A DNA stretch of 64,000 bases from positions 18,429 to 82,428 of the forward strand of contig WNNJ02002634.1 in the NCBI GenBank assembly GCA_012934845.2. The letters are read 5' to 3'. This document shows positions 46,501-57,200 of the stretch, piece by piece. The DNA is from Pomphorhynchus laevis (Eukaryota > Acanthocephala > Palaeacanthocephala > Echinorhynchida > Pomphorhynchidae). The notes under the pieces are model-generated. The model was given only the letters and a program-made list of their open reading frames with translations, searched no databases and was not told the DNA's origin. Position 1 is the first letter of the stretch, and the number at the start of each line of letters is the position of its first letter. A program made the position numbers and the translations under genes.

Positions 46501-49176
46501 GCAAAACGAATCAACATATTGAAATCAATGAAAGATGCAACACAAATACCTTTCATATCTCCAGATTATCAATTGTCCTTCATCATCTGCAGAGCACAAA
46601 AGTGAATTATGATACAAATGTTGCTTTACATGGATGCATTTAATTTCCTTCTTCGAATTTAAAGATATAAATGCTCATCAATTTCATTTTTAAATAAGTA
46701 AAAGCTTAAAATCAAATGCTAAAAGAGTGAATGAGATATGCCTTTGTAAACTTAATTTTAATTAATAAACTTATCAAAATAATGTAACAAGGAAAATACG
46801 TCAAAGTCTCTTTTTAAATTTTACTCATCTATAATAGCTGCCTATGTTCATGCGTACATAATGACAACTATAATTGTAAGTTGAAACCTGTTCGACAGGT
46901 GTGACATTAATGTCTGCTTCAGGTTACATCATTGTACTAGATATACATTATCTTACACAGTTAATATTTAACAAATACATATAACATTTTATATGTATTA
47001 GTAGATTTAAAATATATTGTAATACATATATGCCCGACGCGAAAGAATGACGACTTCCGTTTCGTCATCACAATGACTCATCAGTGCCAGATCCCTCCCA
47101 CTACTTGATGCAGAGGAGGACCTGCAGACGGCAATCAACGAATGAATCATGTAAATGATGTACTAGAAAATTTCTAGTAACATCATCATAGAGCGCTAAA
47201 TTAGCACTATAGCTTCACCAAATAGGATCATTAGCTAAAAAATACCTTGCACTGGCATTTGTCAGTGCTTTTTGCTAATGATTTTTAGCTAGTGATCCTA
47301 TTTGGTGAAGCTGTAGTGCTGATTTAGCACTCTATGATGATGTTACTAGAAATTTTCTAGTACATCATTCACATTGATTCATTCATTGATTGCCGTCTGC
47401 CAGTCCTCCTCTGCATCCAGTAGTGGGAGGGATCTGGCACTGATGAGTCATTGTGATGACGAAACGGAAGTCGTCATTCTTTCGCGTCGGGCATATATGT
47501 ATTACAAGAAATTCACGCGGAATGGTATCAATTGAGTAAAATATATTGGTATTATTGTAATATGTTGTCGTTATTATTTTATAAAAGATCATTACCTATA
47601 ATTCTTAAAGCACAGAACAAAATACAATTGCACCTTCAAAAATAATTTTTCATAAGTTATTAAATATTATTATACCTTTTACTAAATACAAAAAGATATT
47701 TATTAGAAAATGTATTGTATATAACTAAATTATATAATTAAATTTGTAGAAAACCATAAATGTTTTCTACTTAATTATAGAAAACTTTCCTATAATAAAA
47801 TAGAAAACTTGTGTGTATAAAGTTATATTCCTATAAAAATTAAATTTGAGCAATATACACGGATATAAATATAAATAATATAGAAATTAAAATTTATTAA
47901 TGTTATAAATTATTATAATATTAAATTAGTATTATATTTATATATAAATATAGAAATTAATATAAATAATATTTTTATTAATATAAATAAATTTTGAGTT
48001 GATGTAAAATGTAAAATATTGATGCGAAATGTATTTCAAATGAAATCTGCGTTGGTAGTAGTGGGTGCTACTTTTGATTTAAAAACCTACCTATTTTTGA
48101 AATTAATTGATATTATCAAACTAGTCATATTTAGTTTGTTTCCTAATTTTAAGTTGATATACCTGTGCTGTCATTGTTGCCATTGAAATTTCGATGACTA
48201 TTTTATTCTGCAAGCTACTTCAATCCTATTCATAAGCCAACAGCAGTACACTACATTTCAGTATAGGTGGACCTCATCAGCTACTGGTACAATACTTATA
48301 TTTCACGTTTCAGTCCTTTGCATGTTGGCTGACGCTCACTCGAATTGTCTGCTTTTATTAGCAATTAGATTTAATATAAAACTTTCGTCTTACATTTTGG
48401 AAAATTAATTGAAATCATTTCTGATTTTAGATTAAATCAGTGCTGGTATTCGAAGGTAAATGTTATTATGCTCCGCAAGAATCGATCTTTTAACCTATTC
48501 GTTGTTTCATATTATATTTATACTTCGAAAATAGTTTAATTAAACAAGCACATTAAGGCGAAAATTACATTAATTATGTTTGAAAGGTATGCAATAAATC
48601 TATTTAACTAAAGATTGTATGCTCTCAAAGATCAACTTTTTGAAAAATTATAAAGATTAAAAATTAAAAATAATTATAATTAATTAATATTTTAATTATA
48701 AAAATTAAAGATCATTAATATTTTAATAAAAATACTTGTAACTGTCTTAGAAGTCAATTCATATCATCATGTCATCATTATTCACTAACTAATACAATGA
48801 GAAGATAATGTTTAATGAATCACGTGTAGAATTTACTCCTATAATACTTAGCGGTAACACAAAAAGAATCTCATTCGGAATGACTTTGTTCCTTTCGGAT
48901 TAAATAATTAATAGATAATTACTTGAATGTTTACATAAATCAAATTATTTTATCAATAAGCCATTATATCAGTCGAATTAAATATAAACCTAAATGTTTA
49001 ATGAATTAAATATAGTAATATTTAGCAAATATTTAATTTTTTACTTATATAAAGTATTTTATCTCACCCTGTGATAATTTGTTAGCAAATAGGATCTCTG
49101 ATTACAGTCGTGCTTCCAAACAACTAAATCCCCTTTGCTGCAACCTGTTACTAAATTGTATCTCTCAATAGTTAAT
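40512..49176 (-). CDS. WD40-repeat protein gene, nine exons seen
   Basis: Minus-strand exons, all bounded by GT-AG with compatible phases: 49068-49176 (NLVTGCSKGDLVVWKHD), 46550-46673 (NSLLCSADDEGQLIIWRYE), 45186-45270 (GTFIVVSGSEKSIK), 45065-45135 (YVGHHNSVSSVR), 43555-43662 (CNSFASASLDNTVKLWDVR), 43394-43503 (CIFVACSDGTISKWNLQ), 41133-41272 (SLITCTSSNGLVYIIDC), 40998-41087 (SSIKFCTQSNNQAEQRLTEF) and 40512-40580 (TTRKPCLLNVCLFNQRKL). The repeated S-x-D-G/N-x-V/I-x-x-W/I pattern is the WD40 beta-propeller blade, so this is probably a scaffold protein; partner unknown. One small exon is missing between 46673 and 49068 because the phases there do not meet. Start and stop exons were not found. 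Introns carry a satellite, a tRNA-like remnant and a palindrome. Confidence 0.75.
41570..42634. repeat. 136-bp tandem satellite, eight copies
   Basis: The phrase AAAAGCAATAGAAACAAGCA starts at 41570, 41706, 41842, 41978, 42114, 42250, 42386 and 42522: exactly 136 bases each time. Units differ by a few substitutions (GGAACAG/GGATCAG, CGCATGG/CGCGTGG), and adjacent units share variants, as expected from unequal exchange. The last unit runs out into TTACTAAAGC. It lies in an intron of the WD40 gene. No spacers, so not a CRISPR-like array. Confidence 0.95.
42621..43300. repeat. Duplicated satellite-edge block
   Basis: A stretch of about 170 bases beginning TACAGGAGTACACTC (42655-42815) recurs at 43090-43290, and the satellite end ACTTCAAATTACTAAAGCAAG is repeated at 42920. 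The array flank has therefore itself been duplicated. A small palindrome of GTATGGGATAGTT/AACTATCCCATAC lies at 43190-43225. Confidence 0.8.
44591..44665 (+). pseudogene. tRNA-Ala-like remnant (anticodon CGC)
   Basis: GGGGGGG start, then TAGTAGAGCG (D-arm of tRNA-Ala). An anticodon arm TCGC-TGCGCAA-GCGA and a variable-region GAGGTAA follow, matching the usual tRNA-Ala order and spacing. Position 33 would be G instead of U, and the T-arm beyond GGAGG is not recognisable. It is a tRNA pseudogene or the head of a tRNA-derived SINE. It sits in an intron of the WD40 gene, on the opposite strand. Confidence 0.45.
47050..47084 (-). ncRNA. Hammerhead-like ribozyme core, left arm
   Basis: Mirror image of 47440-47475 on the minus strand with identical core and stems II and III. 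Both cores face outward from the palindrome centre. Stem I is likewise not evident. Confidence 0.55.
47440..47475 (+). ncRNA. Hammerhead-like ribozyme core, right arm
   Basis: CTGATGA at 47440-47446 is followed by a perfect 5-bp stem II (GTCAT-TGTG-ATGAC), then GAAA at 47461 and a minimal stem III AC-GGAA-GT with C at the expected cleavage site. This is the layout of minimal type I hammerheads in Penelope-like elements. Flanks GGATCTGGCA and GTCATTC do not pair, so stem I is not evident and cleavage is unproven. Confidence 0.55.
48040..48450. repeat. Second copy of the 6990-7305 repeat
   Basis: Contains both parts of the family in the order B (TTGGTAGTAGTGGGTGCTAC to CAAACTAGTCAT), A (CAGTACACTACATTTCAGTAT to GACGCTCACTCG) and the start of another B (AAATCAGTGCTGGTATTCG). 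Confidence 0.65.
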
Positions 49177-49849
49177 CTATCAACGATAAATTAATACATA
49201 TAAATTATTTGACTTGAGAGTTTAAATTAATAACCGTTTATAATGCTATGTAAAAGATATATATTGATCAATAATTAAAAATTCATTATTAGTATAATTC
49301 ATATGTCGGATCATTGCTGAATTCTGAAACTTTAATGTATTGCTATACATTCTAGTAATATAATAGCTTGCACATCTTAATCCAAAGTTTATGATCGTAC
49401 AAATAATTAATTTTCGACTTAAGTCAAGATACATCTGTATAAAGGAAATTGATGCTACTTTATTAGAAATAAAGGAGCATCAAAATAAATAAATAGATAA
49501 TGAATAAAAATAAAAATGAATAAAATAAATAATATCAAAATAAATAAATGCCTATTTATTAGAAATAAAGAAGCATCGGTACATGTTTGGTATATGCTCC
49601 CTTATGATAAATACATGCAAAGTGATACAAATGTTATTAAATATTGATGTAATTTGAAAAAACTGTTGAATACTTGTAAATATTTAAAGTGCATTTTAAA
49701 TTTCGAGCGACTAGGTACATTTTGACGACTCTGTTGAATACTTATAAAGATTTCGAGCACATAGTAGGTATTTCAATAAAGTGTTCGTCCACTGTCGTTT
49801 CCATTATTTCAGAGCTAAATCCCTTTTCCGTCACATCATGTCGTTGTTG

Positions 49850-51000
49850 AAACCTGACATTTACTTCAAACTTTATTACACACATTGCTCGTTGCGAAGC
49901 TAAGGAAGCCAATTTGGATTCAGAGTTGCTGCCTCCTCCAGTAGTAACTCAGTCATCATATCGCACTCCTTGTTTTGATAAGCGTCCGCTTGTGTCGAAT
50001 GTAACTTTACTGTTACCAAGACAAATTCTGCATGAAGAGGATGCACACTCATTCTGAATCTTGCATTGTTCGATTTCATGCTTCCCCATATTCAGAAAAA
50101 TGAGCTCACATTTGTCTGCCTTAATCTCCAGACCTACCTAGTTAGCTGTTGCCAGAATCATCTCCAAATCGTGCAGCACAACAGAGACATCTCCTCCAAG
50201 CGTTGCGTCATCCAAGTACCACGCATTAAATGTGGATTGAAGGGAGTGCGAAATAGGATTTACTGATTTATCAAAACCAATCGAATCAAGGAGATCACCC
50301 TGTTAAACACCTGTTTTTTACCAAATGATTCAGTCTTCATAAACAAGGGGTGTCTGAGAGCCGTAGACAAAGGAAATTATGGAAATCCTTTTGGGACGTG
50401 ATATTTTACTGCTTCGAGAAGCATTCCACGATCGATGGTGTTAGAAGCATTTCGAAAGTCTATTTTGAGAACAACTGTTGACAGTTTATTATGAATGATC
50501 GGACTGCGTGAACAATCGCTTCTGCTCAACAGTTTGTACAGCACACTAGTTGATATGGACGGAGGTGATCACCTACCTTTTGTGATATCCTCACACACCG
50601 TATCTTTGCAGCAATGCGATGGAGTTTGGTCCCGATTGCGCTTTTGGAATGCCACCATCCTTATTATTGAATGTACATAAGGACGCTGACAAAAAAAGCT
50701 GCACACCTTCCGCGATAAGACCGCCATTGATAAAACCATCGATTACACGAGATAGATTGAGTTCCAGAGACGAAACTGCATCACCTGAATTATAGGAAAT
50801 CATGTCGTTCACGTGTTGAGGGCAAAAATCATCCATTCAGTGTCCCGAGCCATTGGAGAAATTCGATATGACCCTTCTTATTTCGAAGGAGTTGGAATGA
50901 CTCGAATTTGCTGGAAGATAGTTCTGAGGAATGAAACTATCTATTGTGTGAAGGGTGCATTTTCTCAAGGGTCTGAAAGGAACTCTCTACATTGTTAGCG
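49850..51000 (-). mobile_element. Non-LTR RT remnant (YLDD type), minus strand
   Basis: Minus-strand pieces in RT order: NNKDGGIPKAQSG near 50610-50690 (the LnKkdGG-RPI block), VVLKIDFRNASNTIDRGMLL near 50400-50470, FNAWYLDDATLGGDV near 50190-50235 and LEIKADKCELIFL near 50085-50130. YLDD is the catalytic motif. Frames are broken several times. GC is intermediate. The clade is not resolved. Confidence 0.6.
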
Positions 51001-51099
51001 AAGAAGTCAGATGGTGTGCGTAGCCTACAGCACCGCGAACATCACAGTCCGCTAGTTTGATAGAAACTCGCTCGCTCAAGGTTTTTGATTTGGGGGCCT

Positions 51100-53300
51100 T
51101 CGGGTGGGCATTAGATGGGTTATTTGAGGTTGTTGAGGTGTATTCAGAAAATGAACGACCATACCCCTCACACCTGGAACTAAGGGGGCCTGAACCCGAA
51201 ATTTTCCAAATTTAGTGATTTTACGAGATATTAGTGATTCTATAAGACATTATTACTTTCATTATAATAAAATTATAATAAAATATATAAAATTATATAT
51301 TGTTAATATAAAATAAAAATGACTTGAAAGCACTTACACATGGTATGTCCATGTGTAAATTCTGCATAATTGACTATTGTGCAGATAACTGGATCAAAAA
51401 CGCCGGGATCGAATATGTAATACGGTTCATAAGAAACACATAAAGAAAGTAATAATAATTAGCTATAGATGTATCAAATGCACTTAATTCGATCAATTTA
51501 AAGTGACTCAACATAACATTGAATACGTATGTTCCTCTGACCACGGCACTAAGGAATATGTATATGCACCCAGCTCAATTATGCCTAGTAGGTGACAGTT
51601 TGATCCCCCGAGAGGGATTCACATAATTAGATCCTTTTGTAATGGCTTCATTTTCCATGGCTTCAATGCCCTTATTGCCGAAATCAGTACAGCGGTTCAG
51701 AACGTTGCATACGACTCAACTTTTGTTGGAGCAATCGAAGATTTGACCAGAGTTTACGACATATTTATACACAAGGGACCATTTATGGTTATAAAGTAAG
51801 TTTTATCAAAACGAAAATACTCGCAATTAATAATGGCATAATGAGCAGGAAATGCCCAATGCCAATCACACAATAATTGGAATCAATAATTGGGGAGCGG
51901 CAATTGGTACCAATCAATAAGGTGAAGAACCACTCGGGAGTAACTGCTCAATTTGATCTTCGTACATTGACTGTTTATCGAGATTGCACGTATTGATATG
52001 CATGTGTCTTATGCAAATCTGTCAAAGTCAATACAATTCAAATAAACTCATATTTTCAGGAAGGTTGCATGTAGCACATCTCAATTAAATAAACTTAACG
52101 AGAAGATATTCGTTAATTTACTACCCGATCCGTTAGATATCAATATCGATGAAGTCGGGAAAATAATTACGACAATACCTATTTGAATGGGGGTCTTGGA
52201 ATAGTGGACTTACGCTGAGCGTTTTATTTGGAATTTGAATGCTGAGAACTTTTATGATGAATCGACGAAACTATTTCGGATGGATCATTATCAGAGTTAC
52301 AACATGCAATGTTACGTTATATTTCGAAGAATAGATAAAGTTTTTATCGTACCAGATTGAACGAAAAACTTACGGAGGTATATAGTGTAACACATTGATG
52401 CCTACATTGCTCGGTATGACTGGTGTTCTCCGAATCTCATCCAAACCTAGTGCGCATATGGGCTGTTTTTTCATTGCTCATATAAAAATCTTGTAAAAAA
52501 GTAGGCCTTACCATAATTCAATATGATGCATTAAAGATATATTAGCAAACGAACTCAATGGAATATATCATGATCTGAACCAGTATTGAATGCTGATCCT
52601 GAAGCAACTATTTTTGATTAAAAAACCATATCGAAAGAATGTAGCGTACGTTTGGATGTTGTGTGTGATGAATTAAAAGGTGAATGATTTGAACGTACGT
52701 TTTTAGACGTTAACATATTTTCAGTTTTTGATCAATCAAACATCAATAGAATCTAGCAATCTTCCTTCACTTGCGATAAAACATGGAAGCGTTCAAATAC
52801 CAAGAATGGATTACCCTAATTAATAAAAAAAATTGAGTACCCGCAATATTTTCTGATTCCGATGAAATTGACAATTCGGCCATGCTACTCCTGAGGTTTA
52901 TCGCTTAATCATCACCAGCAGTCCCATGCCGACAATGTCAGTCATTTAAAGAGTAAATTGGCTTTGTCATTGTTCGTGCAACATTAGCATGCATACAGAC
53001 AGGGTCCTCGATAATATGAAAATCCGGACCGTAGAGTTTAGTTAGCTATTGACGGTGATAAAAAATGAAATAGATAAATATATAAATAGATCTATTATGA
53101 CAATATTTCTAGTGTATTTTTATCTTGTTTATCAAAACCTATTATTCAACATAAATATTCTGTTAAAAGAGTAATTGGATCAGGGACTGTTATATATAAT
53201 TTCTTAAACAATGATCATAAAGTAGAATTCGATAGGAGTAAAATGATTTTGGAGAAGAATGACGTTATTGAACGTTAATGACAAGAATGATTTTTTATGC
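51100..53300 (+). mobile_element. Second, more decayed RT remnant, plus strand
   Basis: Around 51600-51800 a frame reads GIHIIRSFCNGFIFHGFNAL and then STFVGAIEDLTRVYDIFIHK-GP, like the RT block after YADD in LINEs with a DLxxWxxxxxxxGP signature. Downstream to about 53300 there are only scattered coding-like fragments. It faces opposite to the preceding remnant. Confidence 0.4.
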
Positions 53301-53739
53301 AAAAAAGTCGATAACTTGATGCTTAATTATAAACCCGATTTTTATTTAATAAAAAATATTTTGAAATTGTAGTTTATTCGTTATTTAAAATTATTTACTG
53401 TTTTAAATCAATCCTACAATTAATTTTGTGTTTATTTTGTCACTGTTATTGTTTTTGTGTTTATATACCTGTTTTTGTTTTGTTCAATTTTTTGTTCATT
53501 GTGAATTTCAGTTTCATGTTTTGATAAAAGCCGGAGCACAACTAATCCATTGAACTTCTGATATATAGTAATAATCATATAACTAGCGATTTTTAAAAAT
53601 TGTTTTATATTATTTTATCTTGATGATGACGGTTAGCTATCGAAAATTCGATTTGAATAAAAATTTTATCTACTCTCTCCATTGATCGGTTAATAACTTT
53701 TATGAGTGAACAGCAAATTTATAATCTGTATATTGTATT

Positions 53740-53880
53740 GTAGATCTCCAAAAAGCTTTCGATCCGATGAATAGATACTTACTCCTTCGGAAATTTTTTA
53801 CAAAATACTGAGTTATCTGGATGTTCTCTAATGCTGATAGATGCGGTATTACAACCGATCATTATGTGCATATTCATTAA
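53740..53880 (+). mobile_element. Short LINE RT fragment
   Basis: The frame VDLQKAFDPMNRYLLLRKF matches the D-x-SKAFDtVdh-iLL-KL block of LINE reverse transcriptases. Only about 40 codons are legible. Confidence 0.5.
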
Positions 53881-53929
53881 AATTCGTAAAAAAGTAAATT
53901 GAATTGACTCGTAAATAACATACGAAATA

Positions 53930-55610
53930 TTCTAATGAGGAATACATGTCAACAGAAGGAACTACTATGTTATCAGGTTTCGGCTCCTATTTCTCAATAC
54001 TTAGACCATCAAAGTCTAAGTATTTAATCATACCAGTCTATTCTAGATTATAAATTATAAATAATTATATAAGATTTTATACAATTTATATAACGATAAA
54101 AATTTAAAATAAAAATCAACTTTAATGAATTGCCTAATAAATAACATACGATGTATCAGAATAAAAATTAGAGGTAATCAGGAAGAACTGCTATGTTATC
54201 AGGTTTCAGCCCTATCCCTCGACATAACATATAAGCTGGGCCAAATACATGCTAATAACGTATTTATTCTGATTAAATTTGATTATATAGTATCTTATTC
54301 TGATACAAAGTATATTATTTATTATCCATCCATAAACATTTCCGCTATTGATTTCAAATTTATTTTTAATATTATTGTGTTAAAGTATTTATTTTTACGT
54401 GGCAAATGCGTGCCGGCGCTTGCATGAACTGGTTTCGGCCCTATTCTCAGACCCAACATAGCAGTGATAATGACTTATTTCCTTTAATGAAATTAGATTT
54501 ATTAGTGTATCTTATTCTAAAAACAGATAAAAACAGATTATATATCAAGTCTGTTATAAATAACAGATTTGTATCAGAATAAGGAATACAGGTCACCAGG
54601 AATAACTGCTATGCTATCAGGTTTCATACCCTATTCATCGACCCAACACAACAGCGGAGCCAAATACGTGCTAAGTATTTAAAATTGGTTATATAGTATC
54701 TAATTCTAATACGAAGTATATTATTTATTATCCATCCATACAAATGTTTCCGCTAATTATTTTAAATTTATTTTTAATAAACAATTGACTAATAAATTAC
54801 AGATGATGTATCAGAATGAGGATTAGAGATAATTATAATGATTTTCAAAGGGAACTACTATGCTATCAGATTTCGTCCCCAATTCCTCGACCCAAGATAA
54901 CTGCGCATCCAAATACATGCTAATAATGTATTTATTCTAATTAAATTTGATTATATAGTGTCTCTTATTCTAATACAAAATATATTTATTATCCATCCAC
55001 AAAAAAATTTCGCTAATTATTTTAAATTTATTTTTAATAAATTTAAAATAATTACTATATATTATTGTGTTTTAAATGATAAAATGATATTTAAATGATT
55101 TTAAATTTATTTTTAATATTATTGTGTTAAAGTATTTATTTTTACGTGGCAAATGCGTGCCGGCGCTTGCATGAACTGGTTTCGGCCCTATTCTCAGACC
55201 CAACATAGCAGTGATAATGACTTATTTCCTTTAATGAAATTAGATTTATTAGTGTATCTTATTCTAAAAACAGATAAAAACAGATTATATATCAAGTCTG
55301 TTATAAATAACAGATTTGTATCAGAATAAGGAATACAGGTCACCAGGAATAACTGCTATGCTATAAGGTTTCATACCCTATTCATCGACCAAACACAACA
55401 GCGGAGCCAAATACGTGCTAAGTATTTAAAATTGGTTATATAGTATCTTATTCTGATACGAAGTATATTATTTATTATCCTCCATAAACATATTTCGCTT
55501 AAGAGTTTAAATTTATTTTTATTATTATTGTGTTAAGGTATTTATTTTTACGTGGCAAATGCGTGCCGCCGCACACTAGCATTACCACAAAAAGACAAAA
55601 AGATAAAAAT
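53930..55610. repeat. Cluster of foldback copies fused to LINE tails
   Basis: At least six FB390 copies (cores near 53960, 54190, 54440, 54610, 54860, 55180 and 55350) in the orientation AACTGCTATG...GGTTTCGGCCC. A block of about 400 bases at 54355-54770 is duplicated at 55105-55500. Three copies of the reverse-complemented 3' tail of the plus-strand LINE (TTTACGTGGCAAATGCGTGC) occur at 54385, 55135 and 55545; two are fused directly to a foldback core. Confidence 0.7.
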
Positions 55611-57200
55611 TTATTATTTTAATAAATTTAAAATAATTACTATATATTATTGTATTTTAAATGATAAAATGATATTTAAATGATTTTGAAGAAAGCCAAT
55701 ATCGTTACAAATTGTTGCAATTCTTAAAATTTCATTATTTAATGTATTATATTTTATATTATATGGTATGCATGAATGCTCATGCAAAAATATGTTTCTT
55801 GTAAATTTAAATATGTCATCTTTACGATATAAATTAATAGTAGTTTTAGTTAATGTTAATTTAATGTTCATATCTAGATATACACCTTATTTATCATTAA
55901 TATTGGTTTTGTTAAGAATAAGGCTTTCTGGATAAATGTGCTCACTAATTGAATAAAAATTATTAGAATTAAATACACATATATTATCAATAAAAACCAA
56001 CTTCTATGTATTAACTAATAAATAACAGACGATATATCAATAATTTATTTTTCTATAAAAAATAAATTATTTTATTTTATATTTTTCTAGATATATACAT
56101 TCTTTTTTATTAAAAATGTATATATTAAGAATAATATTTTTATTAAGAATAAGACTACCTGGATAAATTTGTTTATTATTTTAATATTATTCTATTATTC
56201 TACTATTATAATTTAAATCTTAAATATTGTAAATTCAAGCGATATAGCGCCATAAATTTTCGATTCCAACATTCTTTCTCTATAAATATGCGAAACTGTG
56301 ATATTTAATATTTAATATGATATACATGTATTATTTCGAATGTTATTTGGAATCAAAACAAATGCTACATTAAAAAGCAATTGATATATCAATTTTAATT
56401 GATTATATTGAGCCATTTTAACTTTAGTGGAATATGAATCAAAAAGAAATATTTTGCTTAAAAAATAAACCCTTAATTTAAGGGTTGCTTTTTGTCAACC
56501 GATTATATCATTCACATATCATTCACTTTTGTTTACAGCAAACAAATAGACTTATGAACTAAACGATTAAGCGAATATAAGCTTAATAAGCAAATATACT
56601 TTTTAAGCAAATAAATATAATTTTTACAGACCGCTTATTAAAAACATATGATATATGAATTTTACTTTATAAATCTTATGAATCAAAAAGAAATATTTTG
56701 CTTTTGCTAACAAAGTTTTTAAATGTTTGAGTTTATTGAATATAGCCAATTTAATATTTTATAAGCTTTGATCAAATCTGTATTGAATGTTATGATTACG
56801 AGAAACAATTGAAATTCTATTTTGTGGCATTTAAAAGGCTTCTGACACGACCAGAAATAATTGTGATTTTTGAAAAATGTAGTATTTACAAATTTATAAA
56901 TTTGCAAGAACAAAGTGGATGAAAAGGTTTTGTTCCAAAACGACCGCAATATTTCGATAGCTTCTGCCATCATCTTAAACAAATTAAAAACAATTTTTAT
57001 ATTATTATGTTTGAAATTTATTATTTCAAACATAATTTTTATAATTTACAGAAGATAATCAGATTCAAAATATCAGATCAGCTAATTGAGTCTTACTATG
57101 TACCATTATTTTTGTATAAGATTTTTTTATAATTTATACCAAGTTTAAATTGAAAATTGAAATTTAAAATAAAAGACAATTTTTATGAATTGACTAATAA
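55611..57200. other. AT-rich spacer with retroelement scraps
   Basis: Contains an inverted fragment of the 35447 RT remnant (55647-55800). A repeat at 56870-57050 recurs at 58405-58530 and, in part, at 45500-45560; it includes a hammerhead-like GATGATGGC...GCTATCGAAA string on the minus strand. The 104-codon minus frame at 56719-57033 overlaps this repeat and is not credited. Confidence 0.5.

Larger units (their letters stand above)
47017..47507. repeat. 490-bp near-perfect palindrome (foldback element)
   Basis: Two arms of about 230 bases, from TTGTAATACATATATGCCCG at 47017 to its mirror ending at 47507, with a spacer of about 40 bases containing a GCACTG/CAGTGC hairpin. The arms differ at only a handful of positions, so the copy is young or maintained by conversion. 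Each arm has a GC-rich outer third and a CGAAAC/CTGATGAG hammerhead-like core. Not coding: the 69-codon minus frame over it follows the palindrome. It lies in an intron of the WD40 gene. Confidence 0.9.

Noticed and set aside
47383-47592. 69-codon minus frame over the palindrome
   Set aside because: It follows the palindromic arm, reads antisense to the hammerhead-like core and shows no protein features.
56719-57033. 104-codon minus-strand frame
   Set aside because: Overlaps a dispersed repeat also present at 58405-58530 and 45500-45560, where the frame is not preserved.
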